Shown: in pieces, positions 8,598 to 17,937 of the stretch | Numbering within the stretch: position 1 is the first letter of the stretch | How the letters are laid out: every line of letters starts with the position of its first letter | Source: Thermogutta terrifontis | GTDB lineage: Bacteria; Planctomycetota; Planctomycetia; Pirellulales; Thermoguttaceae | Assembly (NCBI RefSeq): GCF_002277955.1 | Contig: NZ_CP018477.1 | Location: 682,001-746,000, forward strand | Reading direction: 5' to 3' | Length of the DNA stretch: 64,000 nucleotides | Position numbers and translations under genes: made by a program | Notes under the pieces: generated by a model | Databases searched by the model: none | The model's input: the letters and a program-made list of their open reading frames with translations, nothing else | What the model was told of the DNA's origin: nothing

Positions 8598-9812
8598 ATG
8601 AGAAGGAGCCATCCATTTTTGAGAATTGCCTGGCTGCTTATAGCGGGAATTGTGGCAGCCGCGGTAGGTAATTTAGCAGGGGCGGAAGAAGGGGAGAGGA
8701 TCGTCGCGCCTGTCTCTGCCAAGACCATAACCGTAAAGAATGATGCCGAGTTCCGCGAGGCGGTCCGCCGGGTGCAGCCGGGCACGGTGATTCGCATTCA
8801 ATCGGGCCAGTACGGAGGCGACGTTTGGATCGAAAACCTCCACGGTCGGCAGGATGCCTCGATCGTGATCGAGGGCGCTGATCCGCAGGACCCACCGGTG
8901 TTCACGGGTGGCAGTACGGGCTGGCAGATTTCCGAGGGAAGTTACTTCATCCTTCGGCATCTGCGGTTTCGGGGACACAAGGTGAACGGTCTAAATATTG
9001 ATGACGGGGGTAGTTTTGACACTCCGACCCATCACATTCGCTTGGAGCACATCGTCGTGGAGGATGTGGGGCCAGTAGGAAACTGTGACGGGATTAAGCT
9101 TTCCGGGGTCACGGATTTCGTGGTGGCTGACTGTCGGATAGAAGGTTGGGGCGGCCAGGCCGTGGACATGGTCGGTTGCCACCGCGGCGTGATTGAGCGG
9201 TGTCTGTTCAAAGGCAAAAAGGGGTTTTCCCAGGATACGGGTCCCCAGGCCAAAGGCGGTTCCACGCAGATCGTCATCCGGCAATGCCGGTTCGTGGACG
9301 CGGCCAAGCGGTGCGTGCAACTGGGGGGATCCACAGGATTGGCGTTTTTCCGGCCCCGGGGTGTGCTCTACGAGGCGAAGGACTTATTGGTGGAAGATTG
9401 CCTCTTCGTGGGCGGCGAGGCCGCGGTTTCGTTTGTGGGGGTGGACGGAGCGGTTTTCCGCCATAACACCATTATTCGGCCACAGATATGGGTGGCGAGA
9501 ATCTTGCAGGAAACCCGGGAACCCGGTTTTGTACCTTCGCGCAATGGGGTGTTCGAACGGAATCTGATTGTGTTCCGCTCCGATCTGCGGGATTTTGTCA
9601 ATGTAGGACCCTACACCGCTCCCGAAACGTTCCGCTTTGCCGAAAACTGGTGGTTTTGTGAAGACCGCCCGGCAGCCTCTCGACCGCGGCTGCCGGTTCC
9701 CGAAAGTGGAGGGATTTACGGTCAGGATCCCCGGCTCCGGCAGGTGGCTGAGGATCGGTGGGTGGTGGAAAACCCCGCCGCCCGCGATTTCGGCGCCCGG
9801 CAAAATCCCTGA
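8598..9812 (+). CDS. Secreted right-handed parallel beta-helix protein
   Basis: 404 residues from the ATG at 8598, chosen over an upstream TTG because GGAGGT sits 5 nt before it. A signal peptide is clear (RRSHPFLRIAWLLIAGIVAA then AGA-EE). The mature part has short repeating strands with Asn/Gly turns (FREAVRRVQPGTVIRIQSG, GCHRGVIERCLFKG, DLLVEDCLFVGGEAAVSFVG), typical of parallel beta-helix (PbH1/NosD-like) proteins. Such proteins include polysaccharide lyases and cell-surface carbohydrate-binding proteins. No catalytic signature is recognisable. It is monocistronic as far as visible. Confidence 0.78.
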   Translation: MRRSHPFLRIAWLLIAGIVAAAVGNLAGAEEGERIVAPVSAKTITVKNDAEFREAVRRVQPGTVIRIQSGQYGGDVWIENLHGRQDASIVIEGADPQDPPVFTGGSTGWQISEGSYFILRHLRFRGHKVNGLNIDDGGSFDTPTHHIRLEHIVVEDVGPVGNCDGIKLSGVTDFVVADCRIEGWGGQAVDMVGCHRGVIERCLFKGKKGFSQDTGPQAKGGSTQIVIRQCRFVDAAKRCVQLGGSTGLAFFRPRGVLYEAKDLLVEDCLFVGGEAAVSFVGVDGAVFRHNTIIRPQIWVARILQETREPGFVPSRNGVFERNLIVFRSDLRDFVNVGPYTAPETFRFAENWWFCEDRPAASRPRLPVPESGGIYGQDPRLRQVAEDRWVVENPAARDFGARQNP

Positions 9813-10123
9813 GGTCGCCGGGGCTTTTGGCAGTTGGCAAACTGTGCTTCAATGGGGCGTGGGCCGTCGCGCGATCAGTGGAAAGAGGTTTTTTTGGAAA
9901 GGGCAAGGGTTGAATGACCCGGCGGCCTGACCAAACCTGGACAACGGATCGGTTTGTGGTGTGGTTCTGACCCAGTAACTGTCCCGAATCATTACGGGCA
10001 CGTCCCTTGCAAGCGCATATGACCCGATTTCCTTCTGCAGGTTCGTTTCACGTTGACCGGCCTGGAGTGTCGGCCTTACAATCCGCCAATATGGAAACGC
10101 GGGTTGCCAGGAATGGAGCCAGT
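9813..10123. other. Intergenic region, nothing recognised
   Basis: A 311-bp gap between the beta-helix gene and the first GNAT-like gene. The reading frame of the latter stays open upstream to 10007, but only the ATG at 10124 has a ribosome site. No repeat or terminator seen. Confidence 0.4.
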
Positions 10124-11248
10124 ATGTCGGAAGTTACCGTTCGTCCCGTCCGCACGCGGTGGGAACAGAAGCAATTCCTCGAATTCCCCTGGCGATTGTA
10201 TCGCGATGATCCCAACTGGGTTCCGCCGTTGCGAAACAACCAGCGGGGACTGGTGGGTTTTGCGCCCCATCCGTTTTACGAACGGAACGAGGCCCAGGCG
10301 TTTCTGGCTTTTCGCGGTAACGAGGTGGCCGGTCGGATTCTCGCCATTCTGAACCGCGGACACAACGAGCGGTTTAACGAACAGCGGGGCTTCTTTGGCT
10401 TTTTTGAGTCGGTGGATGACGAGCGGGTGGCCCACGCCCTGTTTGACGCCGTCCGGGGTTGGTTCGCCGAACGGGGAATTGAAAAACTCCGCGGGCCGAC
10501 CAATCCAAGCCTCAATTATGAACTCGGCCTGCTCATCGATGGGTTCGATTCGCCCCCGACCTTCATGATGACATACAACCCTCCGTACTATGAGCGGCTT
10601 ATCGAGTCGTATGGCTTTCGGAAGACGCAGGACCTCTACGCGTATTGGGGACATGTGAGCATGCTCCCCAAGATTCGCGAGAAACTGAAGCCGGTCTGCG
10701 ATAAAATCGTGGAACGGTATAATGTGAAAATCCGAATGCTCAACAAGAGGCGTTTTCTGGAGGACGTTGAGCTTTTCCTTTCAATTTACAATCGCTCGTT
10801 GATCAATACCTGGGGATTTGTGCCGATGACGCCGGCGGAAGTCCGGCACATGGCGAAAGGACTGCGGTGGCTGATGGTGCCCGAGCTGGCCCTGGGAGCG
10901 GAGGTGGACGGTCGAGTGGTGGGCGCGGTCTTCTGTCTGCCGGATTATAATCAGCGCATCAAGGAAATCGACGGCCGACTCTTTCCGTTCGGATTCATCC
11001 ACCTTTTGCGGAACAAGCGAGCGATCAAACGGGTTCGCGTGATCAGCACGAACGTGCTGCCGGAGTATCAGCTCTTGGGCTTTGGGCTGGTGCTATTGGA
11101 TGGACTGGTCCCGAAAGCGCTGGAATGGGGAATTGAGGAAGCGGAATTCTCCTGGGTGCTGGAATCGAACGCGCTTTCCCGGGGAAGCCTGGAAAAAGGT
11201 GGGGCCAAGCTGACAAAGACCTATCGGCTCTATGATTTTGGACCCTAA
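10124..11248 (+). CDS. GNAT-like N-acetyltransferase-fold protein (copy 1 of tandem pair)
   Basis: 374 residues from the ATG at 10124 (GGAG about 8 nt upstream); in-frame ATGs at 10007 and 10091 lack a ribosome site. The N-terminus has FLEFPWRLYRDDPNWVPPL, then GRILAILNRGHNE, FFGFFESVDDERVAHALFD and GPTNPSLNYELGLLIDGF, the pattern of the large (about 380 aa) GNAT-related proteins common in Planctomycetes and Bacteroidetes. The C-terminal half has the acetyl-CoA-fold strand VISTNVLPEYQLLGFGLVLL. Substrate unknown. The gene 76 bp downstream is a paralogue of the same length and motif order, so this is a tandem duplication and likely an operon. Confidence 0.75.
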   Translation: MSEVTVRPVRTRWEQKQFLEFPWRLYRDDPNWVPPLRNNQRGLVGFAPHPFYERNEAQAFLAFRGNEVAGRILAILNRGHNERFNEQRGFFGFFESVDDERVAHALFDAVRGWFAERGIEKLRGPTNPSLNYELGLLIDGFDSPPTFMMTYNPPYYERLIESYGFRKTQDLYAYWGHVSMLPKIREKLKPVCDKIVERYNVKIRMLNKRRFLEDVELFLSIYNRSLINTWGFVPMTPAEVRHMAKGLRWLMVPELALGAEVDGRVVGAVFCLPDYNQRIKEIDGRLFPFGFIHLLRNKRAIKRVRVISTNVLPEYQLLGFGLVLLDGLVPKALEWGIEEAEFSWVLESNALSRGSLEKGGAKLTKTYRLYDFGP

Positions 11249-11324
11249 GCGGGCGGTGAGGGCGGGCGGTTTCTGCCCATCACCGCACGAAACCGAGAAA
11301 CCAAAATCCGCCCGGATTTGAGAT

Positions 11325-12548
11325 ATGTCGTCCTTTCATCTGTCCAATTTGCTGAGCTTTGGCCTGGAACCTCGCCCGATGCTGAGGCTCCGGTTGCCAC
11401 AGGACCGCGACGCGCCTGTCCGCGTAAGACGCGTGCAGAGCTGGCGGGACCAGTACTATTTCACCCGTTTGCCCTGGCTTATTTACGAGAATGATCCCTA
11501 TTGGGTGCCGCCGCTTCTCATCGAGGTGAAAGAGTTTCTCAATCCCCGCAAGCATCCCTTTTATCAGCATGGAGTGGCGGCCCAGTTCCTGGCCTGTCAG
11601 GATGGTTGCCCTGTGGGCAGGATTCTTGTCAGTGAGGACCCACGCTACAACGCCAAACACGGGACCAAGGTGGGCTGCTTCGGGATGTTCGAATCGATCG
11701 AAGATCCCCGCGTTGCCCATGCCCTATTCGAAGCGGCGGCCCAGTGGATGCGGCAACGGGGTTTGACGCACATGATGGGGCCGATTGACTATTCCATCAA
11801 TTACCCCTGTGGCCTGCTTATCGAAGGTTTTCAGTATCCGCCGCGGATCATGATGAATCACAATCCCCCGTATTACGCGGAATTGTGTGAATCGTGGGGA
11901 ATGCAGAAAGCCAAGGACCTCTACGCCTGGTGGTTCGTCAAAGATAACGAAAATCTTCGCTGCTGGATGCAGCGGGTTCGACGGTTTCAGGAGCGTTCGC
12001 GAATCAAAATTCGGCCGTTCAACCTGAACAACTTCGAGGTCGAAATGGCCCGGTGTGTGGAAGTGTACACCGTCACGCGTTACGACCAGTGGGGCTTCAT
12101 CGATCTAACCCCCGCCGAACTTCGCTATTTTGCCAAACGGTTGGCGCAGTTTGCTCGGCCGGACCTCGTGCTTGTGGCGGAAGACAATGGCAAGGCGGTG
12201 GGGTTTTCGATCACGGTGCCCGACCTTAACGAAGCCATTCGCCCCCTCAATGGACGTTTGACCTCCTGGGGAATGCCGATCGGAGCGGTGCGGCTCTTTC
12301 AGAGGCTCAAGCAGGTGAAAACCGCCCGGGTGATGGTCCTCGGGGTCGTTCCCGGATATCGTCACCGCGGGATTGCCGAACTGATGATCCTCCAAACCAT
12401 TGAGCGCGGAGTTCGCGACGCAGGCTTCGACTCCGCGGAATTGAGCTGGACGCTGGAGGATAATCACGCCATCAACAACACGATTCAGGCGGTCGGCGGT
12501 AAACTTTACAAACGTTACCGCATCTACGAAAAGTACATCGCCGAATAA
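11325..12548 (+). CDS. GNAT-like N-acetyltransferase-fold protein (copy 2 of tandem pair)
   Basis: 407 residues, paralogous to the upstream gene: FTRLPWLIYENDPYWVPPL, GRILVSEDPRYNAKHG, CFGMFESIEDPRVAHALFE, GPIDYSINYPCGLLIEGF and MNHNPPYYAELCESWG line up in order with copy 1. The C-terminal acetyl-CoA-type motif is better preserved here (MVLGVVPGYRHRGIAELMI). An internal ATG at 11379 would remove 18 residues that have no counterpart in copy 1, so the start is uncertain. Retention of both copies with clear divergence suggests different substrates or a heteromer; that is inference. Confidence 0.75.
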   Translation: MSSFHLSNLLSFGLEPRPMLRLRLPQDRDAPVRVRRVQSWRDQYYFTRLPWLIYENDPYWVPPLLIEVKEFLNPRKHPFYQHGVAAQFLACQDGCPVGRILVSEDPRYNAKHGTKVGCFGMFESIEDPRVAHALFEAAAQWMRQRGLTHMMGPIDYSINYPCGLLIEGFQYPPRIMMNHNPPYYAELCESWGMQKAKDLYAWWFVKDNENLRCWMQRVRRFQERSRIKIRPFNLNNFEVEMARCVEVYTVTRYDQWGFIDLTPAELRYFAKRLAQFARPDLVLVAEDNGKAVGFSITVPDLNEAIRPLNGRLTSWGMPIGAVRLFQRLKQVKTARVMVLGVVPGYRHRGIAELMILQTIERGVRDAGFDSAELSWTLEDNHAINNTIQAVGGKLYKRYRIYEKYIAE

Positions 12549-12889
12549 AGACACACGTCGGGAGACATTATCCCATATCCACCTTTTTTGAAAATCGGGT
12601 ATACTCATCCGTTAGGTGTAAACCATTGAGACCATCTCTGGGTTGTACCCGCCAGGAAGTGAATGAATTGGTTTCCGTCATTGTGAGGTAGTTTAAGGAG
12701 GTTCGCGCGGCGCGTTCCATCTGATTGCATTCAGCCGAGCGGAAGAGGACCGAAAAGGTTCACGAGACACCCGATCGGGGTGGCTCTTTCGTCCCCCATC
12801 AGTCGAACGCCCCGGAGTGTTTCGGCTGGATTGGGGAGGTCGGCCAGCGATACGCGAGCGCATCTTCAAATACGTCGCCCGAAATAACC
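12549..12889. other. Intergenic region upstream of tex, nothing recognised
   Basis: A 341-bp gap. The tex frame is open upstream to 12725 but the conserved protein begins at the ATG at 12890. A run of six T at 12583-12588 is not preceded by a stem I can defend. No other feature seen. Confidence 0.4.
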
Positions 12890-15800
12890 ATGGCCACAGT
12901 TGAAGTCACGGTTTCGTTCCGTTCACTGGCACGGGATCTGAACATTCCGGAATCCCGAATTCAGGCAGTCGTCGAACTTCTCGATGCCGGAAATACGGTG
13001 CCGTTCATCACGCGGTACCGGAAGGATCAGACGGGTGGGTTGGACGAGGAACAGATCCGCACCATCGCCACCCGGGTGAAAAAGTTGCGCCAGTTGGCGG
13101 AACGGAAACAGACAATTCTGCGGGCGATCGAGTCGCAAAATAAGCTGACGCCGGAACTGGCGAAAAAGATCCTCGCGGCCAACAGTCTCCGGCGGCTGGA
13201 AGATCTTTATTTACCTTTCCGGCCGAAGAAGCGCACGCTGGCGACTGTTGCCCGGGAACGCGGCCTGGGACATCTGGCTGAAGAAATTCTCACCGCCGAT
13301 CCCATCTGTGCAGACCTGGATAAAAGGGCGGCCGATTACGTCGATCCGGAGAAGAAAGTCCTTAACATCGCGGACGCCCTACTGGGAGCGGGGCATATCC
13401 TCGCGGAAATGTTCAGCGAGAAGACGGAGCTTCGTGGCCGTCTCCGCGATATCCTCATGAGGACCGGTGTGATTCGCACGGTTCGGGTGGTCCCTGAGAC
13501 AGAACAGACACCCGCTCAGACGCCGGCGGCAGCACCTGCTCAGGCGGCCATCGCTCCACCCGATCAAAAAGCGGGAGAGGGCGGAGAAGCGTCGGCGGCC
13601 GGATCGCAGGGAGAAAGTACTGGGACATCCCCGCCGCAAGAAGCCAGCGCCACTCCCGAGACGGTCGAGCCAGCCGCTCCCGCTGAACAGATGGCCGGTC
13701 AAGAAGCGGTTTCAGCAAGCGGTGAAACGGCCGGGGGGGCCTCGGAGATAGGCCCGGCGGAAATAGCGAGTGGGTCGCCCAACACCGGGGAAGTAGAAGC
13801 CAATACTTCCGCACTTGGTGAGACTGCGAGCGTTTCCGGCACGGAAACTCCGCCTCCATCGGAGCCAGCTCCCGAGATCGTGGCGAGTGGAGAAAGCTCC
13901 CAGGGCGGGGAAACGTCAGCTGTGGGCGAAGCCGCGTCAATTACAGAGCAGAAGGAGACGCCACCGGCCGCTGCCGCCTCATCGGGGGAGGCACCGTCCG
14001 CAGCGACGCCTCAACCCGTGGCGCCGTCTGGAGGAAGGGCAGAGGCTCCGGCGGCATCACCACCGGCCACCGCTGCGACGCCGGTTGACCCAAAGAAGGC
14101 GGCTAAGGAAGCGGAAAAACGCCGCAAATTGGAGAAGCTCGCCAAGGAGTTCGAGGATTACTTCGACTTTTCCGAGCCCATCCGCAAGATTCCGCCGCAC
14201 CGTGTCCTGGCCATCAATCGGGGTGAGGCCCTGAAAGTCCTTCGCGTGCGGATCGAGGCGGACATGGAGGCGATGGAGAAGGCGGTGGAGGAAATCTGCA
14301 TTCCGCCGGGCCATCCCCACGCCGATTTCTTACGCGGTTGCGCGAAGGATGCCCTGGTCCGCCTGATCCTCCCCAGTCTGGAGAGGGAAATTCGCCGGGA
14401 GTTAACAGAGCGGGCGGAGAACCACGCCGTCAAGGTTTTCGCCCAGAATCTCCGGCGATTGCTCCTCCAGCGTCCGGTCCGCGATCGTCGGATCCTCGCC
14501 ATTGATCCCGGCTACCGTCAGGGGTGCAAACTGGCGGCTCTTGATGAGTGCGGCAATGTGCTTGACCACGGCATCATCTACCTCATCGAGAAAAAAGGCC
14601 ACAGCCGGGAGACGGCGAAAAAAACGGTCATCGAGATGATCGAAAAACATCAATTGACGGCCATTGCCATCGGGAATGGCTCTGGCAGTCGGATGACCGA
14701 AATGTTCATCGCCGATCTTCTGGAAAACGAACTGAAAGGCCGGGGGATTGGCTACACCATCGTCAATGAGGCGGGAGCCAGCGTCTATTCCACAAGCCAG
14801 ATCGGTCGGGAAGAATTGCCGCACCTGGACGCGATCTTTCGCGGTGCGGTTTCCATTGGGCGGCGTTTGCTGGATCCCCTGAGCGAACTGGTCAAGATCG
14901 AGCCCGCCAACTTGGGCGTCGGCCTGTATCAGCACGATCTGAAGGAGAAACACCTCCGCGAATCCCTCGATGAGGTCGTCGAGTCCTGCGTCAACTACGT
15001 GGGGGTGGACGTGAACACGGCCAGCCCGGCGCTTTTGGGATACGTGTCGGGCCTCAACAAACTCACCGCCCGGCGGATCGTGGAATACCGTCAACAGCAC
15101 GGGCCGTTCAAGACCCGCGAGGAATTGAAGAAAGTGCCGGGGATCGGCGAGACGACTTTCGTTCAGGCGGCGGGATTTCTCAAGATCACCGGGGGAGAGA
15201 ATCCACTCGATGCGACGTGGATCCATCCCGAAAGTTACGAACTGGCCACGCGGGTCCTGGAGAAGTTGGGGTTCACGCCGGACGATTTGACAAAACCTGT
15301 TCGGAAGGCGGAATTGGCTGTCAAAATCGCGGAGGTCAACGCCGAGCAGCTTGCCGCCGAGTTGGGCTGCGGTGTACTCCTGCTGAAAGATATCCTGGCC
15401 CAGTTCGTTCGACCGGGGCGCGATCCCCGCGAGGATTTACCGCCCCCAGTGTTCAAACAGGGAATTGTCAGGCTGGAAGATCTCTCCCCCGGCATGGAAT
15501 TGATGGGCACGGTTGTCAATGTGGTGGATTTCGGGGCGTTCGTCGATGTGGGGTTGCCCAACACGGGGCTGATCCACCGCAGTCGGATGAAGCCCCATGC
15601 ACGGTCGGTGGATCCGCATTCCGTCGTCGCGGTGGGAGATGTGGTCCGCGTTTGGGTGGTGGACGTGGAACGGGAACGGCGGCGGATCTCCCTGAGTCTC
15701 GTGCCTCTCGAACAGATGGCGGAGAGACAGACCGGCGACGGCCGAGCTTCGCGGAAAAAGAAAGCCGCGGAGCGTCGGAAAGCGGCGAAACCTGTGGCCG

Positions 15801-16441
15801 CCGCACAGCAGAAAGAACAAGAAACCGAGGCCGGTACCAGCGAGCGGACGGCTGGACGACGGCGGGAGGATCGCCCCGAACGCCCCGGGCGGAGAGAAGC
15901 CCCGGCTCCTCAGCAGGGACCGGCACCAGTCAGTATCTCCCGGCCGGTCGAATTGCCACGGCGGCGGGGTAAACCTGAGACTCCGCCACCGGCCGAACCA
16001 TTGAGCGAAGAAGTGCTCTCCGGCAAACAGCCGATGCGGAGCTTCGCCGATCTTTTCCAGTATTTTGCGGCCAAGGGAGTTGTTCGGCCTAGCACGACAT
16101 CCGCCAAGCCTTCTCGGGAGAAACGGGGAGGCGGCAAGAAGAAGCCATCTACCCGGAACGGGGAATCGGCATCAAGGACCGAAGGGACCGGCGTGCCGAG
16201 GGCGGAAGACGATCAGCAGAAATCAGGAGTGTCCGCGGAAGAGACTTCACCGCCCCCCGCGGAAGAAATGGTTGCCCCAGCTCTGGAAGCTCATGACGCT
16301 GGCACCGTGCAGCCCGAAAAGGTGACCTCCAATGGTGACCGTCCGACCGCGGAACAGTCGGAAAAGGAGAAGATTATCGCGTCATCCGCCGGTCCGGGTG
16401 GTGACTCCACTCAAACTGACTCTCCCGCTGAGTCGCCCTGA
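12890..16441 (+). CDS. tex: Tex-family S1 RNA-binding transcription accessory protein with large insert and tail
   Basis: 1183 residues from ATG 12890, against about 770-800 for typical Tex. The order is canonical: N-terminal helical domain (NTVPFITRYRKDQTGGLDEE, DLYLPFRPKKRTLATVARERG), YqgF/RNase H-like domain (ILAIDPGYRQGCKLAALDE), helix-hairpin-helix region (VGVDVNTASPALLGYVSGLN, VPGIGETTFVQAAGF) and an S1 domain (GTVVNVVDFGAFVDVGLPN). Two additions stand out: an Ala/Pro/Glu/Ser-rich insert of about 200 residues encoded at about 13495-14085, before the KEFEDYFDFSEPI segment, and a 235-residue low-complexity C-terminal tail with one ordered motif (MRSFADLFQYFAAKGVV). Tex binds nucleic acid and acts in transcription; its detailed role is debated. 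The 3' end overlaps the convergent CDF gene by 31 bp. Confidence 0.9.
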   Translation: MATVEVTVSFRSLARDLNIPESRIQAVVELLDAGNTVPFITRYRKDQTGGLDEEQIRTIATRVKKLRQLAERKQTILRAIESQNKLTPELAKKILAANSLRRLEDLYLPFRPKKRTLATVARERGLGHLAEEILTADPICADLDKRAADYVDPEKKVLNIADALLGAGHILAEMFSEKTELRGRLRDILMRTGVIRTVRVVPETEQTPAQTPAAAPAQAAIAPPDQKAGEGGEASAAGSQGESTGTSPPQEASATPETVEPAAPAEQMAGQEAVSASGETAGGASEIGPAEIASGSPNTGEVEANTSALGETASVSGTETPPPSEPAPEIVASGESSQGGETSAVGEAASITEQKETPPAAAASSGEAPSAATPQPVAPSGGRAEAPAASPPATAATPVDPKKAAKEAEKRRKLEKLAKEFEDYFDFSEPIRKIPPHRVLAINRGEALKVLRVRIEADMEAMEKAVEEICIPPGHPHADFLRGCAKDALVRLILPSLEREIRRELTERAENHAVKVFAQNLRRLLLQRPVRDRRILAIDPGYRQGCKLAALDECGNVLDHGIIYLIEKKGHSRETAKKTVIEMIEKHQLTAIAIGNGSGSRMTEMFIADLLENELKGRGIGYTIVNEAGASVYSTSQIGREELPHLDAIFRGAVSIGRRLLDPLSELVKIEPANLGVGLYQHDLKEKHLRESLDEVVESCVNYVGVDVNTASPALLGYVSGLNKLTARRIVEYRQQHGPFKTREELKKVPGIGETTFVQAAGFLKITGGENPLDATWIHPESYELATRVLEKLGFTPDDLTKPVRKAELAVKIAEVNAEQLAAELGCGVLLLKDILAQFVRPGRDPREDLPPPVFKQGIVRLEDLSPGMELMGTVVNVVDFGAFVDVGLPNTGLIHRSRMKPHARSVDPHSVVAVGDVVRVWVVDVERERRRISLSLVPLEQMAERQTGDGRASRKKKAAERRKAAKPVAAAQQKEQETEAGTSERTAGRRREDRPERPGRREAPAPQQGPAPVSISRPVELPRRRGKPETPPPAEPLSEEVLSGKQPMRSFADLFQYFAAKGVVRPSTTSAKPSREKRGGGKKKPSTRNGESASRTEGTGVPRAEDDQQKSGVSAEETSPPPAEEMVAPALEAHDAGTVQPEKVTSNGDRPTAEQSEKEKIIASSAGPGGDSTQTDSPAESP

Positions 16442-17937
16442 GCGGGAACGCGGTTGTCCGCGCGTATTGTGGTTTTCTGTAGCGCCGGTGTCGCATTGTT
16501 GCAGGCGCACTCGTCGCGGTGGTCGTGTGGCTCGAGGTGGACCGTAATCCGCGCAAGTTGGGGAAACCGCTGATGGAGAAATCTTTCCAGCCGCCGGGAA
16601 ATCTCGTGGGCCTCGCCGATCGAAAGCTGGCCGTCCATCGACAGGTGAAACGTGAGCGACTTTCCCTGGGGTGTTTCTTGCATGCTCAACTGATGGCTGG
16701 AGAGTTCTGATCCATACGCCCGGCTGAACTCGCCGATAGCCTCCTGGTAAGGAGCGAGAGTCGGGTCCTCGGGATGGGCGACGGTCGGCGTGCCTGCGTC
16801 CTGGTGCTCCGGTTCAATGTGGGTGAGGACCGAGGTAACCTCTGGAATATCGTTCTTGATCTGGCTTTCCAGTTCAGAGACTCGGTCGTGGGCCTGTTCG
16901 AGACTCCACCGGGCATCCACTTCGACGTGCAGTTCCAGCGAATTCCCCTCGGGAGTGCGAAAAGTTCGAACATCATGGACGGCCAGCCCCAAACTGTTTG
17001 CCAGCATGCGGACAGAAGTGACGAGGTCTTCATCGGGTCGGGCCACCGGTTCCACGTGGACCACCACATCGGCGCCGGGGATTTGGGATTGCACGGCTGA
17101 ACTGACCTGCTGCGCCACGGCGTGAGCCTTTTCCAGCCCCAGATCGCGCGGAACCAGGATGGTCATGTCGGCGAAGACGCTCGGACCACTCTGTCGGACG
17201 CGGACATCCCGTACTCCCTCCACTCCCTCGACCCCAATCGCCGAGCGTTCCACCACCCCCGTGAGTTGCCGGGATGTGCGGTCGGTGAGTGCATCCACCG
17301 CGCGTTTTCCGAGACGCAAACACACGACTGCCACGAGGACCGACACAATGATCGCAGCTACTGAGTCGGCCTGCATCAGCCAGGGCCATCCCAGCCACTC
17401 GGACAGTGAAACGCCAATCAAGCCCCCAAGGACGACGAGCGACGACCAGACGTCGGAAGCGAAATGAAGGGCGTCCGCCTCGAGCGCTTGACTGTTGTGC
17501 TTCTCGGCTGCTTCCTTCAGACGATGCGACCGCCAGAGATCCACGGCAATCGAACCGAGGATCACCACATAGGCCCAGACGCTGGGCGTGATTTCCACTT
17601 CGCCCCGAAAAAACAGACGGTGGATGGCTTCGTATATGACCCACACACAGACCACCAGAAGCAGCAGCGTTTCGCCCAGTGCGGAGAGATTCTCGTACTT
17701 GCCGTGGCCGTAACGATGCTCGGCATCTGGCGGACGTTCGGCGATGCGGACCGCCCATAGGGTCATGCCGGTGGCCACCAGATCGAGACCGGAATGAAGC
17801 GCCTCGGAGATGATGCCCAAACTGTTGGTAAGAATTCCAATGACGAGTTTCGCAGCGGTCAGCCCGGCCGCAGCCAGCAGCGACACCAGCGCGACATGCG
17901 TTTTTTCATGACTGTCGTGGACGATCTGATGCATCAT
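16411..17937 (-). CDS. Cation diffusion facilitator (Zn2+-type) exporter with three C-terminal cytoplasmic repeats
   Basis: 508 residues, against about 300 for standard CDF exporters. The first 220 residues hold six membrane helices, with metal-site residues H48/D52 (HSGLD) in TM2 and H158/D162 (HFASD) in TM5, the HD-HD tetrad of zinc-type members, plus RYGHGKYE after TM2. These proteins export Zn2+ or similar ions in exchange for protons across the inner membrane. The C-terminal half has three successive ferredoxin-like metal-sensing domains instead of one: about 224-305, 310-385 and 400-480, with matching segments VVVHVEP, SVLTHIEP and ITVHLEP. The tail is His/Cys-rich (EPHDHRDECACN). Start ATG 17937 is preceded by GAGGTGGC; a second ATG follows directly. 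The 3' end overlaps tex on the other strand. Confidence 0.88.
   Translation of the reverse strand: MMHQIVHDSHEKTHVALVSLLAAAGLTAAKLVIGILTNSLGIISEALHSGLDLVATGMTLWAVRIAERPPDAEHRYGHGKYENLSALGETLLLLVVCVWVIYEAIHRLFFRGEVEITPSVWAYVVILGSIAVDLWRSHRLKEAAEKHNSQALEADALHFASDVWSSLVVLGGLIGVSLSEWLGWPWLMQADSVAAIIVSVLVAVVCLRLGKRAVDALTDRTSRQLTGVVERSAIGVEGVEGVRDVRVRQSGPSVFADMTILVPRDLGLEKAHAVAQQVSSAVQSQIPGADVVVHVEPVARPDEDLVTSVRMLANSLGLAVHDVRTFRTPEGNSLELHVEVDARWSLEQAHDRVSELESQIKNDIPEVTSVLTHIEPEHQDAGTPTVAHPEDPTLAPYQEAIGEFSRAYGSELSSHQLSMQETPQGKSLTFHLSMDGQLSIGEAHEISRRLERFLHQRFPQLARITVHLEPHDHRDECACNNATPALQKTTIRADNRVPAQGDSAGESV

Noticed and set aside
12725-12889. Longer N-terminus for Tex from an upstream start at 12725
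   Set aside because: The added 55 residues resemble no Tex protein, and the conserved part begins at ATG 12890.
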